64,000 nucleotides of DNA, from assembly GCA_911728435.2 (NCBI GenBank), contig OU452198.1, positions 21,362,001-21,426,000 of the forward strand, in the 5' to 3' direction. The translations under genes were made by a program, and so were the position numbers. The notes beneath the pieces were generated by a model. It had not been told where the DNA came from. It did no database searches and saw only the letters and a program-made list of their open reading frames with translations. This stretch comes from Apoderus coryli. Its lineage: Eukaryota; Arthropoda; Insecta; Coleoptera; Attelabidae. This document shows positions 43,800 through 56,031 of this stretch, piece after piece (position 1 is the first letter of the stretch; each line of letters begins with the position of its first letter).

Positions 43800-46700
43800 T
43801 ATACAAGAAATCCCTTTGGGATTTCCCAGTCGTTTTGTGGTAGTTTTATCTATGAAAAAAGTCATTGAGGGTTGTAAAAAAAAATTAAAAAAAAAACTAA
43901 AAATATTGAAAATAAATAGAAACAGTTTTGAGTTACCTCGTAGATCACCTCTAGGAGCTTATAGTTTAACTTTTAAAGAAATCAAAAAATTGAAATCAAA
44001 AAATTACTGAAAATATTACTTTTTTGTTCTTAACAAAATAAATAAATACATTTTCGACTCACCGCGTATATAAATTTAAAGTGCTTATGCTAAAAATGTA
44101 TGAGACCATTCTAACAAATTAAAAAAAACAAAAAATTCTATTTATTAGGTCCTGCCGTGTCTAAAATTCTTGAGAAATAAATAGAAACATTTTTGAGTTA
44201 CCTCGTATATAACCTCTATGAGCTTATAGTTTCACCTATAAAAAATGTTGTATTGAAATCTAAAAAAATCAAAAAAATACTGAAAATATTACTTTTCTGT
44301 CCTTAAAAAAATAAACAGATACATTTTTGACTCACCCCATATATAAATTTAAAGTGTATGCTAAAAATTTCTAAACATTTAAAATTTAGTTGATTGCAAT
44401 CTGGAAAATTTGTTAAATGTCGGCTAATTAATGTTTTTTTTTTTGCATCACCCTGTTCATCCTGCTTATTAATTAATGTTGTTATAATCTGATAAATACT
44501 TAATTTAAATAATAAATCCACTTGTCAAATTCAATAACCTTATACAATTTTATACTAAATACCTATTATAAATATATTAGATAGGTATTTTAAATCTGCT
44601 AGCCTAAAAATGGCTGCCTATAATATGATTATCATCATAGGTGACGTTATTTTTAATATTATCTCTCTATTTGAAAATCGTTGGTGTTAAATTAACGTTA
44701 ACGTTAATAGCGGCAGACGTTATTTAGTTTGTTTATATTAATAGTCGAGCCATTATTTTCGTGTTTAAGATTAATTTCTATCAATCTATTGATTTATTGC
44801 ATTTACGTACGTGTATTTAAATAAAATTATTGGAGATACTTAGTACGAATAGGTAAGGTAGTTTTGTATCGAAACAATAAGTATAGCAACTTTATTTTAG
44901 TGTAAATAAGTACTTACTATTGATATGAATACATAGTGGCTATACTTAGATAAGCTTATACAAAATTACGTACCTATTTTGTTTCATTGAATGTTTTTGG
45001 TACATCCAGGATGTCTGTAATTACTTTTTGAACAAAAACAGACATAAGTAGGTATTCGGCACCTAGTAATATGTGAAAGTACCTATAACCAATAGGTTCA
45101 CCTGAAGTAACCTTTAGTTTAGTTTCAAGGAAATCTAAATAATAATAATAGCTAATAATAATAATAATGTACCTACCTACCGATGTTGCCGTCGTAATAG
45201 AAATTTTAATTAGATACCTTTTCCTCGGTACAGTAGGTATAACTTGAAAAATGGATTCAAGTTTGCTCTAAAGTAAGAAATAAAACACTTAGATATTGTT
45301 ATTGGAATAAATGTAATGTCCATTGGATAAGAATAGTTTAAAGTCGATAGGTATTAAATTCTTGTTATGGTTCTTGGAAAGTTTTTATTGAGTATAGATG
45401 CTTTTCAGTGGTGGTTAGAGATTCAGACGTCTATCTGGTAGTTTGAGGAGTGCCTTCGTATGCTGAAAAGGTGTATATGGTAAGATTTAATTGTGATAAT
45501 ATGTTGTAAATATTTTACCTAGCATGTAGGTGAAAGATTCATAGTTTTATTCGTCATTCGTAACTGGTAACACATGAACTAAAACCTCTCCTTTTATGAC
45601 CCCAATGTTTGCATATATGTTGTAAAACTAATGTGGAAAATGAGCCATGTTATTTATTTTCTGTATCCTCTCTCTTGGTATCGTATTTTGAGTTTTTCCT
45701 ACAAATAATGGTAGGTTAAGTCGTTGCGGAATGTCAACAAATAATTTCATCAAAGTGTACGGTGATAACCTATTTTATATAATTGTACACTTACCTTCCG
45801 GTATATGTTATTCTTTTTCAACTTCCATTCTGTCTTTTACAGTAATATTTTTGGAAATTATTGTATTTACGTTGTTTTACTATAGACAGTTTAGTACACC
45901 ATAATTATAATGACAGATGGATTTATGTTATAATTTGACACTATGGACATTCTCTACTTCTTTGGAGGTAGGGTTCAGTATATTTGCATTATTTTTTAGA
46001 TAAGTAAGCATCAGTTTTGACTGGAAATTTTCATATAAGCTTTGTCAACTAGGTCCTTCCAATACAAACAATTATTTATTGATATCGAAATTTTTTTGTG
46101 TGGGGTAGCTGTCACAATTTATATGACATTTGGAATAGTGATATTTATAAAAGGAACGTAGTATGTGTGAAGTGAGTCATATTTTTAAAGATTAATACTT
46201 TTTCAATAGAATTTACGAATGTGTACGTCATTCATGATTGAGGAATGTGACTAAAAATATAAGAAATTGCTTCTCCCATATGTTTTTCTAAGGATATAAT
46301 CATGAAAAAGGTTTTCAAAAAAAAATCGACAAATTCCAATATAGTTGCATCTCTAGTTCACGTCATAATTTGGTTTTGGTAAAATGTTTTTTCTAACACG
46401 TCAAACAAATTACTTGTGTCAAATAGTTTATTATTTTGTTTGTTTACATTAATAGTCTAAAAGTTTTCGGCATTATTTTTATGTTTAAGATTAATTTCTA
46501 TCAACATGTTGTATATTGTAGTGTTATAAAAAGGTTATTGGATATAGTTGTAGTAAATTTAGAAGTTGTCATTGTGTATTTAAAGTAATTTTACTGAAAA
46601 AGTGATAATAACCTAAAGTGACAGTGCCATGAAAGCCGTCAGATGTATGGATGTGATCATATATTTGTGAATAGCCCCAGAAGAATATGTACCTCTGCGT

Positions 46701-46935
46701 CGCACACTTCAATTAACTGTGTAGATGTAATTAAATTAATTAATAAAATAGTGAGACCGCATTAAATCACAGTTGAAAAGTAGCCTATTTAAAAATTTCG
46801 AAACTAAAATTGCCATTTAGACTGCACTGCGGGTACCTGTTACGGCGTAACTTTAGTTATGGTGGCTTTAAATTCGGCTTTTTTGCAGCTTTTCGACGAC
46901 AAAGACAGCACTATCAGAATTTATTATTATTAACA
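43800..46935 (+). repeat. Composite repeat, longest copy in the window (about 3.1 kb)
   Basis: Order: palindromic terminus (43803-43875), A-rich tract, degenerate 132-bp-type tandem units (43900-44350), segment X (44560-46070), a unique part including 45370-45900, then segment Y (46451-46935). This is the inverted counterpart of 1-2626 plus the Y segment of 2628-3125, so it best represents the whole element. No protein-coding capacity is apparent, so it is non-autonomous. Confidence 0.75.
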
Positions 46936-48345
46936 AGAAATCCCTTTGGGATTTCCCAGTCGTTTTGTGGTAGTTTTATCTATGAAAAAAGTAATTGAGG
47001 GTTGCAAAAAAAAAAGTAAGTTTTTCCTAAAAATAATGGTTAGTTAAGTCGTTGCGGCATGTCAACAAATAATTTATCAAAGTTTACGGTGATAACCCTA
47101 TTTTATATAATTGTACACTTATCTTCCGGTATATATTCTTTTTCAAGTTCCATTCTGTCTTTTACAGTAATATTTTTGCACATTTTTGGAAATTATTGTA
47201 TTTATACGTTGTTTTACTATAGACAGTATACCTAGTACATGTTAATTATTATGACAGATGAATTTATGTTATAATTTGACACTATGGAAAACCTCTACTT
47301 CTTTGGTGGTGGAGTTCAGTGTATTTGCATTATTTTTTAGATAAGTAAGCATCAGTTTTGACTGGAAATTTTCATATAAGGTTTGTTAGCTAGGTACTTC
47401 CAATACAAACAATTATTTATTGATATCGAAATAATTTTGTGTGGAGTAGCTGTCACAATTTATATGATATTTGGAATAGTGATATTTATAAAAGGAACGT
47501 AGTATGTGTGAAGTGAGTCATATTTTTAAAGATTAATAGAATTTATGAATTTGTACGTCATTCTTTACATGATTGCGACTAAAAATATACGAAATTGCTT
47601 CTCCCATATGTTTTTATAAGAATATAGTCATGAAAATGGTTTTCAAAGAAAAATCGACAAATTCCAATATAGTTGCGCCTCTAGTTTCACGTCATAATTT
47701 GCTAATATTTCTAACGTTGGTGTCACTTATTTTAGTTTCGTTGACACTTCTAGTTTCACGTCATAATTTGGTTTTGGTCAGAATGTTTTTTCTAACGCTT
47801 GTGTCAAATAGTTTATTATTTTCTTTGTTTACATTCATAATCTAAAAGTTTTCGGCATTATTTTCATGTTTAAGATCAATTTCTATCAACATGTTGTATA
47901 TTGTAGTGTTATAAAAAGGTTATTCGAAATAGTTGTAGTAAATTTAGAAGTTGTCATTGTGTATTTAAAGTAATTTTAGTGAAAAAGTGATAATAACCTA
48001 AATAATCTAAAGTGACAGTGCCATGAAAGCCGTCAGATGGATGGATGTGATCAAATGTTTGTGATAGCTCGAGAAGAATAGTTGATATCTCCCTCTCCGT
48101 CACACACTTAAATGAACTGTGTAGATATAATTAAATTAATTGATTAAATAGTGAAACCGCATTAAATCACAGTTGAAAAGTGCCTAGTTCCCGTGAGAAA
48201 AAAATAAATTTTCCATTTGTATTGTGGTGCGATCCATCCTGGCAGCGGATTCGCAGATCGCTTACCCTAACTTTTGCCAATTTTGCAGCTTTTCGACGAC
48301 AAAGACAGCGCTATCAGAATTTATAATTATTAATTTGTGTACCTA
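46936..48345 (+). repeat. Composite repeat, internally deleted tandem copy (about 1.4 kb)
   Basis: Begins with the same palindromic terminus (46936-47008), skips the tandem array and most of X, then follows 45690-46935 closely as 47025-48340, ending in the same Y terminus. It lies head to tail with the preceding copy. The 90-codon frame at 47573-47845 has no known relatives. Confidence 0.75.
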
Positions 48346-49590
48346 CTGTACTGTGCCACACGATGATGACCTGATGAGCCGATTAAATTCGTCTAAGTAG
48401 ATTCAGGTAATTAGTTTCTGAAAAACCCGTCATGTCGAGGAGTATTTTTAGATGCGCATTTTTTAAGGTATAAACTTTATGTATAGGGTGTTTCTAGACT
48501 GTTAAAATAGATTGGGTGTTCCAATAAAAAAATCAATGTGATATCGCCTTATATCCTATATAAGATATCGTGTAAAGAAACTCGTGCATCTACAATTACT
48601 GATCAACATCTCCGAGGGTTTGTCCAGAAATTATTTACCTGAATTTTAAACGAATATGATCCTTTGTCGTAAATACACTGTAGTGTCACATTTATTTAAA
48701 AAAAATATCTAACAGAAAGTTTACTCTTTGAAAAAAAAATTAAAATAAAAAACACTATGGCATTAGTAGACCTGAAATCAGGTTTGGCCTGTAACATACA
48801 GGGTGGCTCATCTAATAGTATGCACCTAGCGTTTCCTCTGTTCGTGAAATTAAGCAGAAATGATCGGGCACGTCGATTTTGCTTTTGACGGGGGCACATT
48901 TTAAGCTTATTTTCTAACCTGCGTCGTCAATCCCCTGGCGGGATACATCAAACCCTTAAAATGTCAAATGGTAAGTGGGGTCGAGTATTAGATTCTTTAA
49001 AAAAGCGTTCAATTCTCTTTTATACATCTTATTTGTAAAATTAGGCCATATAGATTCCCAGATACTGCTGTTCAAAAATTGTGATTATTTGTATTTTTCA
49101 ACCTAGTAGAATCTAAGCCGCTGGTTTATGAACAATCAGATGTAGTAGTGCAAAGCGATTTGCAACTCAAGTGGTTTAGATTCTATAGTGTTTAAACCTA
49201 AAAAAATGACAAATTTTAAACATATTTCGACAATGCTTTGACCGAATTTTACGAACGAAATGCCATTTAAAAGAGAATTGAAATTCGTTTTCAAGGAGTT
49301 ATTACTCGACTCCACTTTTCATTTGAAGTTTTAGGGGGTTGAAGATGTATGTTGGAAAATATGCTTAAAATATGTCACTCTCCAAAGCAAAGTCCCGGGT
49401 TGCATTGCGGTTATTTCTGCTTTATGTTTCATGAAAAGAAAAAAAAAAAGACATTCGCATACTTTTCGTTTAACCACACTGTATACATACCTATAAAACC
49501 CTACATAAGAAACTATGTACATGCCTATAAATATCTAACCTTTTGATACTATAAATATTGAAATAGATCTGTATATTATTACCCTGTACA
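48346..49590. other. No gene seen; one small inverted repeat
   Basis: TAGAATCTAAGCC near 49108 pairs with GGTTTAGATTCTA near 49174. ACAGGGTGGCTCATC at 48800 looks like an insect MITE or mariner end, but no partner was found. Confidence 0.4.
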
Positions 49591-51702
49591 CAATTTTGTA
49601 ACAAATGAATCACTTCCTACGTTTCGCAAAATGGTTGGCAATTCAGAAAAGAGTTCTTCAGGCTTTAAAAGCTTGAAATTATTGGCAGTCTTAACTTTGT
49701 ACGCGTAATAATGGTCAATAAAGCTCATGGTTTTTAGCATTAGACAGTTTTAAATAAACTTCAGATTGTTTACTTTTATTTATTAAAATATTTATAATTT
49801 TACAAAAATTTGGAACATTGTTATCAAGAACATTATACACAAGTACAGCATTGGTTTCATACTTAATACCATTTAGTTCATAATAATTTGACATTAAAAA
49901 AACTGAGCCTCTAAACAATTAGATTTTTATAATTCTTGCGAATCATGATCAAAATCATTTATTTTACCGAAGTTTATTTTATCATTAAAACCTTCAGATG
50001 CCATTAATTTGTAACAAAATTTAAGCTGATTTCTTAATGATAACGAGAAAGGAAGTGATAGTTTCAACCATTTTAAGAGTAAGCAAATAAAATTCCCAAA
50101 TTGTATTATTTTCTGGTACGATATCTCCTACAATGAAAGAAAAAATTTCTTGTCAGGCAGATCATTTCAGCAGCCGACATAATGAGACATCCCTCATTTG
50201 ATAGATGTTCTTTTTTTATTCCTGGGCAAACATTATATATTATATGTTTTCCGAATTGTCGTAGTTGCAATATTTGATTCTTGCGTTAATCCTTTCAATT
50301 GTAAAATGTTTTTCTTGAATCAATTTAAATATTATAAGTGCCATATCATATTTTAATACACCTTCATAAATGTCATGCATGACATCACAATACGTAAATA
50401 TGAAAATTTGGAAGTTTGTTCCAGATACAGTACTCCTTTATTCCAAGTTTATTGTCCACATGTTCTTCGTAGTTATCTTTATCCCTTAGATATTCAGAAA
50501 TTTCAACAATTTGGGTTTTCATGACAGATTTTGTTGCAATACAAAACCGACAGTAGTATGTTGAAGCAAACGATTCGTTTAAACCAAGAATTGTATGAAT
50601 TCCCAAGTTACCGCCTGTTAAAACAACCAGACTAAATTTTACATTTCCTGTTTCAGATATTATATTTATACCAGTATTCTCCAAAAAAATAAGTTCTTCA
50701 ATAAGTATGCTAAAAATTTTTTCATTTCCGAATTGCAATCTATCTCCACTATAAAAAATTACTGACAAAAATATATTTCCTAAACGACTAGCATATTCAG
50801 GAGGTACTGTCGCAATCGAGAAATAAACAGACCCAATTTTGTAGCATCCTGCATGTGAACCAAGAGGATTTAGAGATTCGAAATCATCGAAGTATACAAT
50901 AATGGGAAAAATAATCTGATCTACGGAAAATATATTTTTCAGTCTCTGCCACAAACTGCCATGTACTAAGTTAGTCAGACATGGGTTTTCTTTGTCAAAA
51001 TTTTTAAGTAATTTATCTTGATAATTTAGAATTGTTTTAAAAACACCAGGAATTTCCAAAAATGACTTTAAAGTCTGGCCCATTGACACAAAATATATAC
51101 AATGATTTTTCAGACTCATTATTATTTCATTATTTTGTCGCCCCTGATTTTCAGTCATGCCAACTACTTTTTCTGTAGGTTTTATTAAACTCTTGCTTTT
51201 TTCAAAATATTTAAATCGTTTAAACTCTGTATTTAGCGGTTTAAACGAATTTTCCAAAAAGTCAATCATATTGGTTATAGCATTTATGTTTTGTGTGGAA
51301 GCCTCAGTTTCAATTTTTATTTACTCGCAACAGTCTTTAATAATATCCAACATACCTGATTTTAAAAACGCTACTACTGTTTCAATAAGAGACTGTATCA
51401 TAGACCTATTAAAACTTAAGTTTGCATATAACTTCGCAACTAAAGTTGTAATAGTTTTTTGTAATATGTCGGTAAATTTTTTAATGTAACAATTAATATC
51501 AAATGACTGTTTTTTACTATAATTTGTATTAATTATTACGTCTTTATTGGTTTCTGAACTTTGTTTTGATGTGTCACGTATTTCGGGGGATACAGCAGTA
51601 GATACTGGAGCTGAGTTGCGTTTTGGTTTCTGATGTTCCAGATGTTTGGCAATGACATGCCTCTTAAAAATATCTCTTCTATTATACAACCGGTAACAAT
51701 TA

Positions 51703-54114
51703 CACAGGCCAACAAAATGAAAAAAAAAATTTGGTGCCAGAAATCTAACATCTGATTTTAGATGTTTTTAATGTGCTGATTCCAAAAATGCCACCAGATT
51801 TTTTCTATCAGCTCTAGTTTTTGAGATACACGTTACAGGTTAAATGATATATTTTTTTCTGATAAAGGACAACAAATAAAGAGATAAATATGTACTTAAT
51901 CGTCAAAATAGGAATTTCCCAGAATCTAATTAGCCAAATGGATACCTGGAATTGTCCCTGACCCAATGTTCCTATACTAGGAACTACTCAATACAATGCT
52001 CTTACTTACTTTTATACCTGTAATTGCCTATGACCCGATCCTTCTATACCTGCTTGGCTGTACTTGATTTAGTATATTACTGAGTTTTGCCAAGTAAAGT
52101 TGTGCTATCATTTTGTGTAAATTTTGGTCGTTTTGTAGTATCAAGACACTAAACTGAAACAATGGCATCCACAAGCAGACGTACCTGTGTAAATCATCCC
52201 GATGTTTTTTGTTATGTGTGTGGTGAATACACTTTGAAAGAGAGCAGAAAAAGGATTTCTGACTTTGTGAAAAGAGCTTATCTTGCCTATTTTGGCGTTC
52301 ATTTAGGAGATCAAGATAAATCTTGGGCCCCACATTTCATATGTAAAACATGTGTTGAACATTTGCGACAGTGGACAACTGGAAAGAGGAAGTGCCTAAA
52401 GTTTGGTGTACCAATGGTTTGGAGAGAACCGCGGAACCATCATGACGACTGCTATTTTTGTCTCGTTAATATTAAAGGCATAAATAGAAACAATAGACAC
52501 AAATGGACATATCCTGATCTAGATTCTGCAAGAAGGCCTGTAGTGCATTCGGAAGAAATACCCGTTCCATCATTCAGCAGTCTACCCAAACTGACAGAAG
52601 ATGATACAGAAACATCAACGTCTGACGAAGTTAAAAGAATTCAATCAGAAAACGACAGCGATTTTGAAGCAGATTTAGCAACTCCGCAGTGTTTCAATCA
52701 AGAAGAACTAAACGATCTTATAAGAGACCTGAATCTCTCAAAGGAATCCGCTGAATTACTTGCATCCAGATTAAAAGAAAAAAATCTACTTTGTCGAGGT
52801 ACTAATATTACATTTTATCGTAAAAGAGATAAGGATCTGCTGCCTTTTTTCACTCAGGAAAATGACTTGGTATTCTGTAACAATATAAAAGGGCTCTTAG
52901 AAAAAATGGGTTTGCCTGAATACACTCCAGATGATTGGCGCCTTTTTATTGACAGTTCAAAACGTAGTTTAAAATGTGTTCTTTTACATAACGGTAACAA
53001 ATATGGCTCAATTCCTATTGGTCATTCTACTACCATGAAGGAAGAATATGAAACAATAGCATTAGTTTTGAGAAAAATTAAATACGAAGAACATCAGTGG
53101 TCAATTTGTGTTGATTTAAAAATGATTAACTTCCTCCTTGGACAGCAGAGTGGTTATACAAAATATCCTTGTTTTTTGTGCCTTTGGGACAGCAGAGCTA
53201 AAAATGAGCACTGGGTTAACAAAAATTGGCCTTCAAGAGATGTCATGATTCAAGGAATACAAAACGTGATCAACGAACCTTTGGTTTCAAGAGAAAAAAT
53301 CTTACTTCCGCCCTTGCATATCAAGCTAGGCCTAATGAAGCAATTTGTGAAGGCCTTAAATCGAGATGGAAATTGTTTTGGGTATTTGTCACGTAAATTT
53401 CCTGGCATTAGCACGGAAAAACTAAAAGCTGGTATATTTGATGGTCCTCAAATAAGGCAACTTGTTAAAGATCCACAATTCACCACATCAATGAACGAGA
53501 CTGAATCTAACGCTTGGAGTTCATTTGTTCAAGTAGTACAAAATTTTCTTGGCAATCATAAAGCAGACAATTACGTAGAATTAGTGGAAACTATGCTTTC
53601 AAATTTTAATATTCTCGGCTGTAACATGAGTATAAAAGTTCACTACCTCCACAGCCACCTAGATCGTTTTCCAGAAAACTTAGGTGATTGTAGTGAAGAA
53701 CAGGGGGAAAGATTCCACCAGGATATTAAAACTATGGAAGATCGTTATCAAGGACGATGGGATAGCAACATGATGGCGGACTACTGCTGGAGCCTTCAGC
53801 GAGACTGCCCTAGTAAACTCCATTCTAGAAAATCGTATAAAAGAAAATTTTTATGTGATTAGTGACTAATGTAATTATGTAAATTAAGTTTTTGCAATAA
53901 ATACTTAAATCCATGTGTCTTTGTTTTTTTTAACTGTCAATAGTAATATTATATATTATAACAGTTATAACGTAAATTATATACCCAATTTTTTAAAAAA
54001 TCTCAAAAACTAGATCTGATAGACAAAATCTGAGAACCTTTTTACATTCTGCATCCAAAAATTACTCAGGAACAGTTAAAAAATCGCAGGCACCAAAATG
54101 TGTGTTGGCCTGTG
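51703..54114 (+). mobile_element. DNA transposon F1, complete, TIR CACAGGCC, TTA duplication
   Basis: Ends CACAGGCCAACA (51703) and TGTTGGCCTGTG (54114) start an imperfect inverted repeat of about 130-150 bp. Matching inner blocks include TTTGGTGCC, and TCTATCAG followed by TCTAGTTTTTGAGAT. TTA flanks it at 51700-51702 and 54115-54117. With one TTA and the element excluded, the interrupted finger of F2 reads correctly, which fixes the boundaries. It contains one uninterrupted gene. The combination of ends and duplication does not match a superfamily I can name with confidence. Confidence 0.88.
52162..53862 (+). CDS. Intact 566-residue putative transposase of element F1
   Basis: Open for the whole length, ATG in good context (AACAATGGC) and AATAAA at 53896-53901. 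N-terminal zinc region: C9/H12, C17-x2-C20, C61-x2-C64 and C97-x2-C100. Residues 130-180 are acidic and Ser/Thr-rich. The C-terminal 350 residues form a folded domain: LFIDSSKRSLK (D264), SICVDLKMINFLLG (D318), YPCFLCLWDSR (C337-x2-C340), LLPPLHIKLGLMKQFVKAL and DCSEEQGERFHQD (E512/E513/E516). D264, D318 and one of these Glu residues could form an RNase H-like DDE site; that is inference. I recognise near relatives as repeated hypothetical proteins in arthropods but know no named function. It is the only gene in the element, so transposase is the natural reading. No lesions, unlike nearly every neighbour. Confidence 0.75.
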   Translation: MASTSRRTCVNHPDVFCYVCGEYTLKESRKRISDFVKRAYLAYFGVHLGDQDKSWAPHFICKTCVEHLRQWTTGKRKCLKFGVPMVWREPRNHHDDCYFCLVNIKGINRNNRHKWTYPDLDSARRPVVHSEEIPVPSFSSLPKLTEDDTETSTSDEVKRIQSENDSDFEADLATPQCFNQEELNDLIRDLNLSKESAELLASRLKEKNLLCRGTNITFYRKRDKDLLPFFTQENDLVFCNNIKGLLEKMGLPEYTPDDWRLFIDSSKRSLKCVLLHNGNKYGSIPIGHSTTMKEEYETIALVLRKIKYEEHQWSICVDLKMINFLLGQQSGYTKYPCFLCLWDSRAKNEHWVNKNWPSRDVMIQGIQNVINEPLVSREKILLPPLHIKLGLMKQFVKALNRDGNCFGYLSRKFPGISTEKLKAGIFDGPQIRQLVKDPQFTTSMNETESNAWSSFVQVVQNFLGNHKADNYVELVETMLSNFNILGCNMSIKVHYLHSHLDRFPENLGDCSEEQGERFHQDIKTMEDRYQGRWDSNMMADYCWSLQRDCPSKLHSRKSYKRKFLCD

Positions 54115-54297
54115 TTATCAATTGGGCATGGGTAGTAATTGGATATTTTATGAGCATACTCGATATGTATAATATATTTTTTTATACACAAAAAGTCTTT
54201 ACCACACCCTACACATTTTATTTTTAAAGGTATTTTTACTTTTATACATGCAAGGGTCGCAAAATATTTTATTTTCTGGAAAATACTAATGATAACA

Positions 54298-54717
54298 TCA
54301 AAAGGTTAAATTATAGTTATAGTTATGTACACACTTCTCCTTAAACAACCTTAGAATTTCCAGATTTTCTGGATATATTACGTCAAATTTTGTAATAATG
54401 TTATAAACACCATTTTGAATTAACTGCAAAATATGCGCACTTTGAGGTGGATATTTTATATTAAGTGCATGGTAAGATTTAAATAATAAATCAAACGCCT
54501 CTGTTACGGATTGAAACTGGTACTTGACTTTGTCAAAAACAATGTATGTTGTTCTTATATTATCAAGCGTATCACCTTCCACCACCAAGTACGGCTGGAC
54601 AGTTTGTTTACGATCATAGGCTTTTTTAATGCAAGCATCCACACTCGCTTGGACGTCTCCAGGATTCTGAAAATAAAGACAAAAGCATAAAAATATAGCA
54701 TGTATTATTTTAAACAA
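54298..54717 (-). pseudogene. Putative exon upstream of F2, uncharacterised
   Basis: A 139-codon frame whose conserved-looking part starts after a TATTTTCAG acceptor (about 54668): NPGDVQASVDACIKKAYDRK, YLVVEGDTLDNIRTTYIVFD, VTEAFDLLFKSYHALNIKYP, LIQNGVYNIITKFDV. I have seen this domain type in repeat-associated insect and fish proteins, but cannot name it. Same strand and directly upstream of the F2 fingers, so it may be the first gene or exon of that element. The 15 residues before the acceptor are hydrophobic intron translation and not a signal peptide. Confidence 0.5.
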
Positions 54718-54799
54718 AAAAAAAATGTTTTTAAGTATACATATTATTAATTTTACGGGAAAAGTTTTTGCTCATAAAAAGTTAATAAGCGACAATAGG

Positions 54800-55959
54800 G
54801 TTTTAGGGAAGGTCTATCTACAACACAGGCCATCATGCATCTAACTGACATCATTGGTGGTGCCTATAACGACGTTGGGGGCATGTTCTGCGACCCTAGC
54901 AGAGCGTTTGATTGTTTGGTCATGATAAGCTGCTCTCTGCGAAATTATACAGGTACGGTTTCTCGGAGCGTTGTGTAAGCCTTGTGAGTTCGTATTTGGG
55001 TGATCGAATGATCCGGATATATCTAAGCTCGTTCAAGTGAACGGTGAAGTGTTGGAAACCCTACCGATAACCTTTGGTGTTCCGCAAGGTTCAGTTTTGG
55101 ACCCAATTCTTTTTTTCTTATATATCAACGACCTGAGGGAACCGACTGGCGGCTCCAGTGCTATTCTGTTTGCGGATGATACCACTATCTTGCAGAAAAG
55201 CCCAGATATGCGGGAACTGCAATGAAATAAAGTGTAACATGTCAGATTGGTTTGCCGCTAATGGTTTGAGTTTGAATCTGGAGAAGGCACAGACCATGTA
55301 CTTCTCCTTGAGGAACTTGAACATGTGTGAGAGCGGCGACTCGGTAAAGTTCTTGAGGGTCGTTCTCGACCCAAAGTTGTCATGGAGCCTGCACATTGAC
55401 TATTAGCTAAAAAAATTAATAGTACTACTTACTGCGAAGCCTGACCGGTTCTGTCTCGCAGACGGTGCTCCCAACATCGTATTATGCAAGCATACACTCT
55501 CTCATTTCCTATTCTATTATCAATTGGGGGCACTCGCCTTGCGCAAGAAGAGTACTCGCTCTACAGAGGAGAGTTATCCGTGTAATCGACAACCTGGGAT
55601 ACAGAGAAGACTGTAAAGAAAGCTTTAGGAAACTGGATATTTTGACGGTGCTTTGCATCTTTTTGTTGCATTCTTTTGCTCATGTGAGAGATAGTATGCA
55701 CAAATATTCCCTACAGGAAAATGAGCATTCTTATAATACAAGGCAGGGTAATAATATTAGACTAAATTTTAAGAGAGTAGATGCTGCTAGATCAGCGGAA
55801 AATTACTTTGGTTCGAAAATCTTCAATGTTCTACCGGAAAGGGTCAGGGAGTTACCTGTGAGGCCACTTAAGTCAAAACTAAAACCGTATCTTATACAAA
55901 AATGTTTTTATTCATTTGACGAATTTATTTGTAATGATTTTAGTGACCGTACTGTGTGA
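54800..55959 (+). pseudogene. Jockey-like LINE RT remnant
   Basis: Frames in order: CDLSRAFDCLVHDKLLS-type text (about 54885-54940), LETLPITFGVPQGSVLDPIL, FFLYINDL, ILFADDTTIL (catalytic DD, 55165), WFAANGLSLNLEKAQTMYFS, VKFLRVVLDPKLSWSLHIDY, then YYASIHSLISYSIINWGHS, LALQRRVIRVIDNL and the C-terminal SYNTRQGNNIR...VLPERVRELPV tail. About four frameshifts. The N-terminal endonuclease is missing. The 3' flank is split by the Ginger2-like insertion at 56032. Confidence 0.85.
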
Positions 55960-56031
55960 GGTTAGCTCGAGTGGGTATTTCACAAATGTTGTATGTTACC
56001 TGTTAGTTTATGTGGTGTGTATGTATATATA

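Larger units (their letters stand above)
49600..54290 (-). pseudogene. Uncharacterised zinc-finger transposon-type gene (family F2), interrupted by element F1
   Basis: Two N-terminal C2H2 fingers are followed by a large conserved domain. Finger 1 (about 54225-54160): CVGCGKDFLCIKKYIIHIEY plus AH. Finger 2 begins CPID at about 54125 and resumes after the insertion at 51702 with YRLYNRRDIFKRHVIAKH. Then a helical region (51689-51321) and the family hallmark at 51269-50385: IVYFDDFESLNPLGSHAGCY, RLGNIFLSVIFYSGDRLQFG, FSLVVLTGGNLGIHTILGLN and YCRFC. It continues in broken frames with DVIYDIYEGVLKYDMALIIF (about 50390), SLRNQLKFCYKLM, and KLLKPEELFSELPNHF near 49640. I recognise it as recurrent in animals without a named function. 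Excluding the 2.4-kb insertion there are about eight lesions. Confidence 0.65.

Noticed and set aside
48365..48400. CTGATGAGCC resembling a hammerhead core
   Set aside because: Followed by a possible stem but no GAAA and no stem I partner.
52028..52333. 101-codon minus frame
   Set aside because: Shadow of the N-terminal zinc region of the F1 protein.
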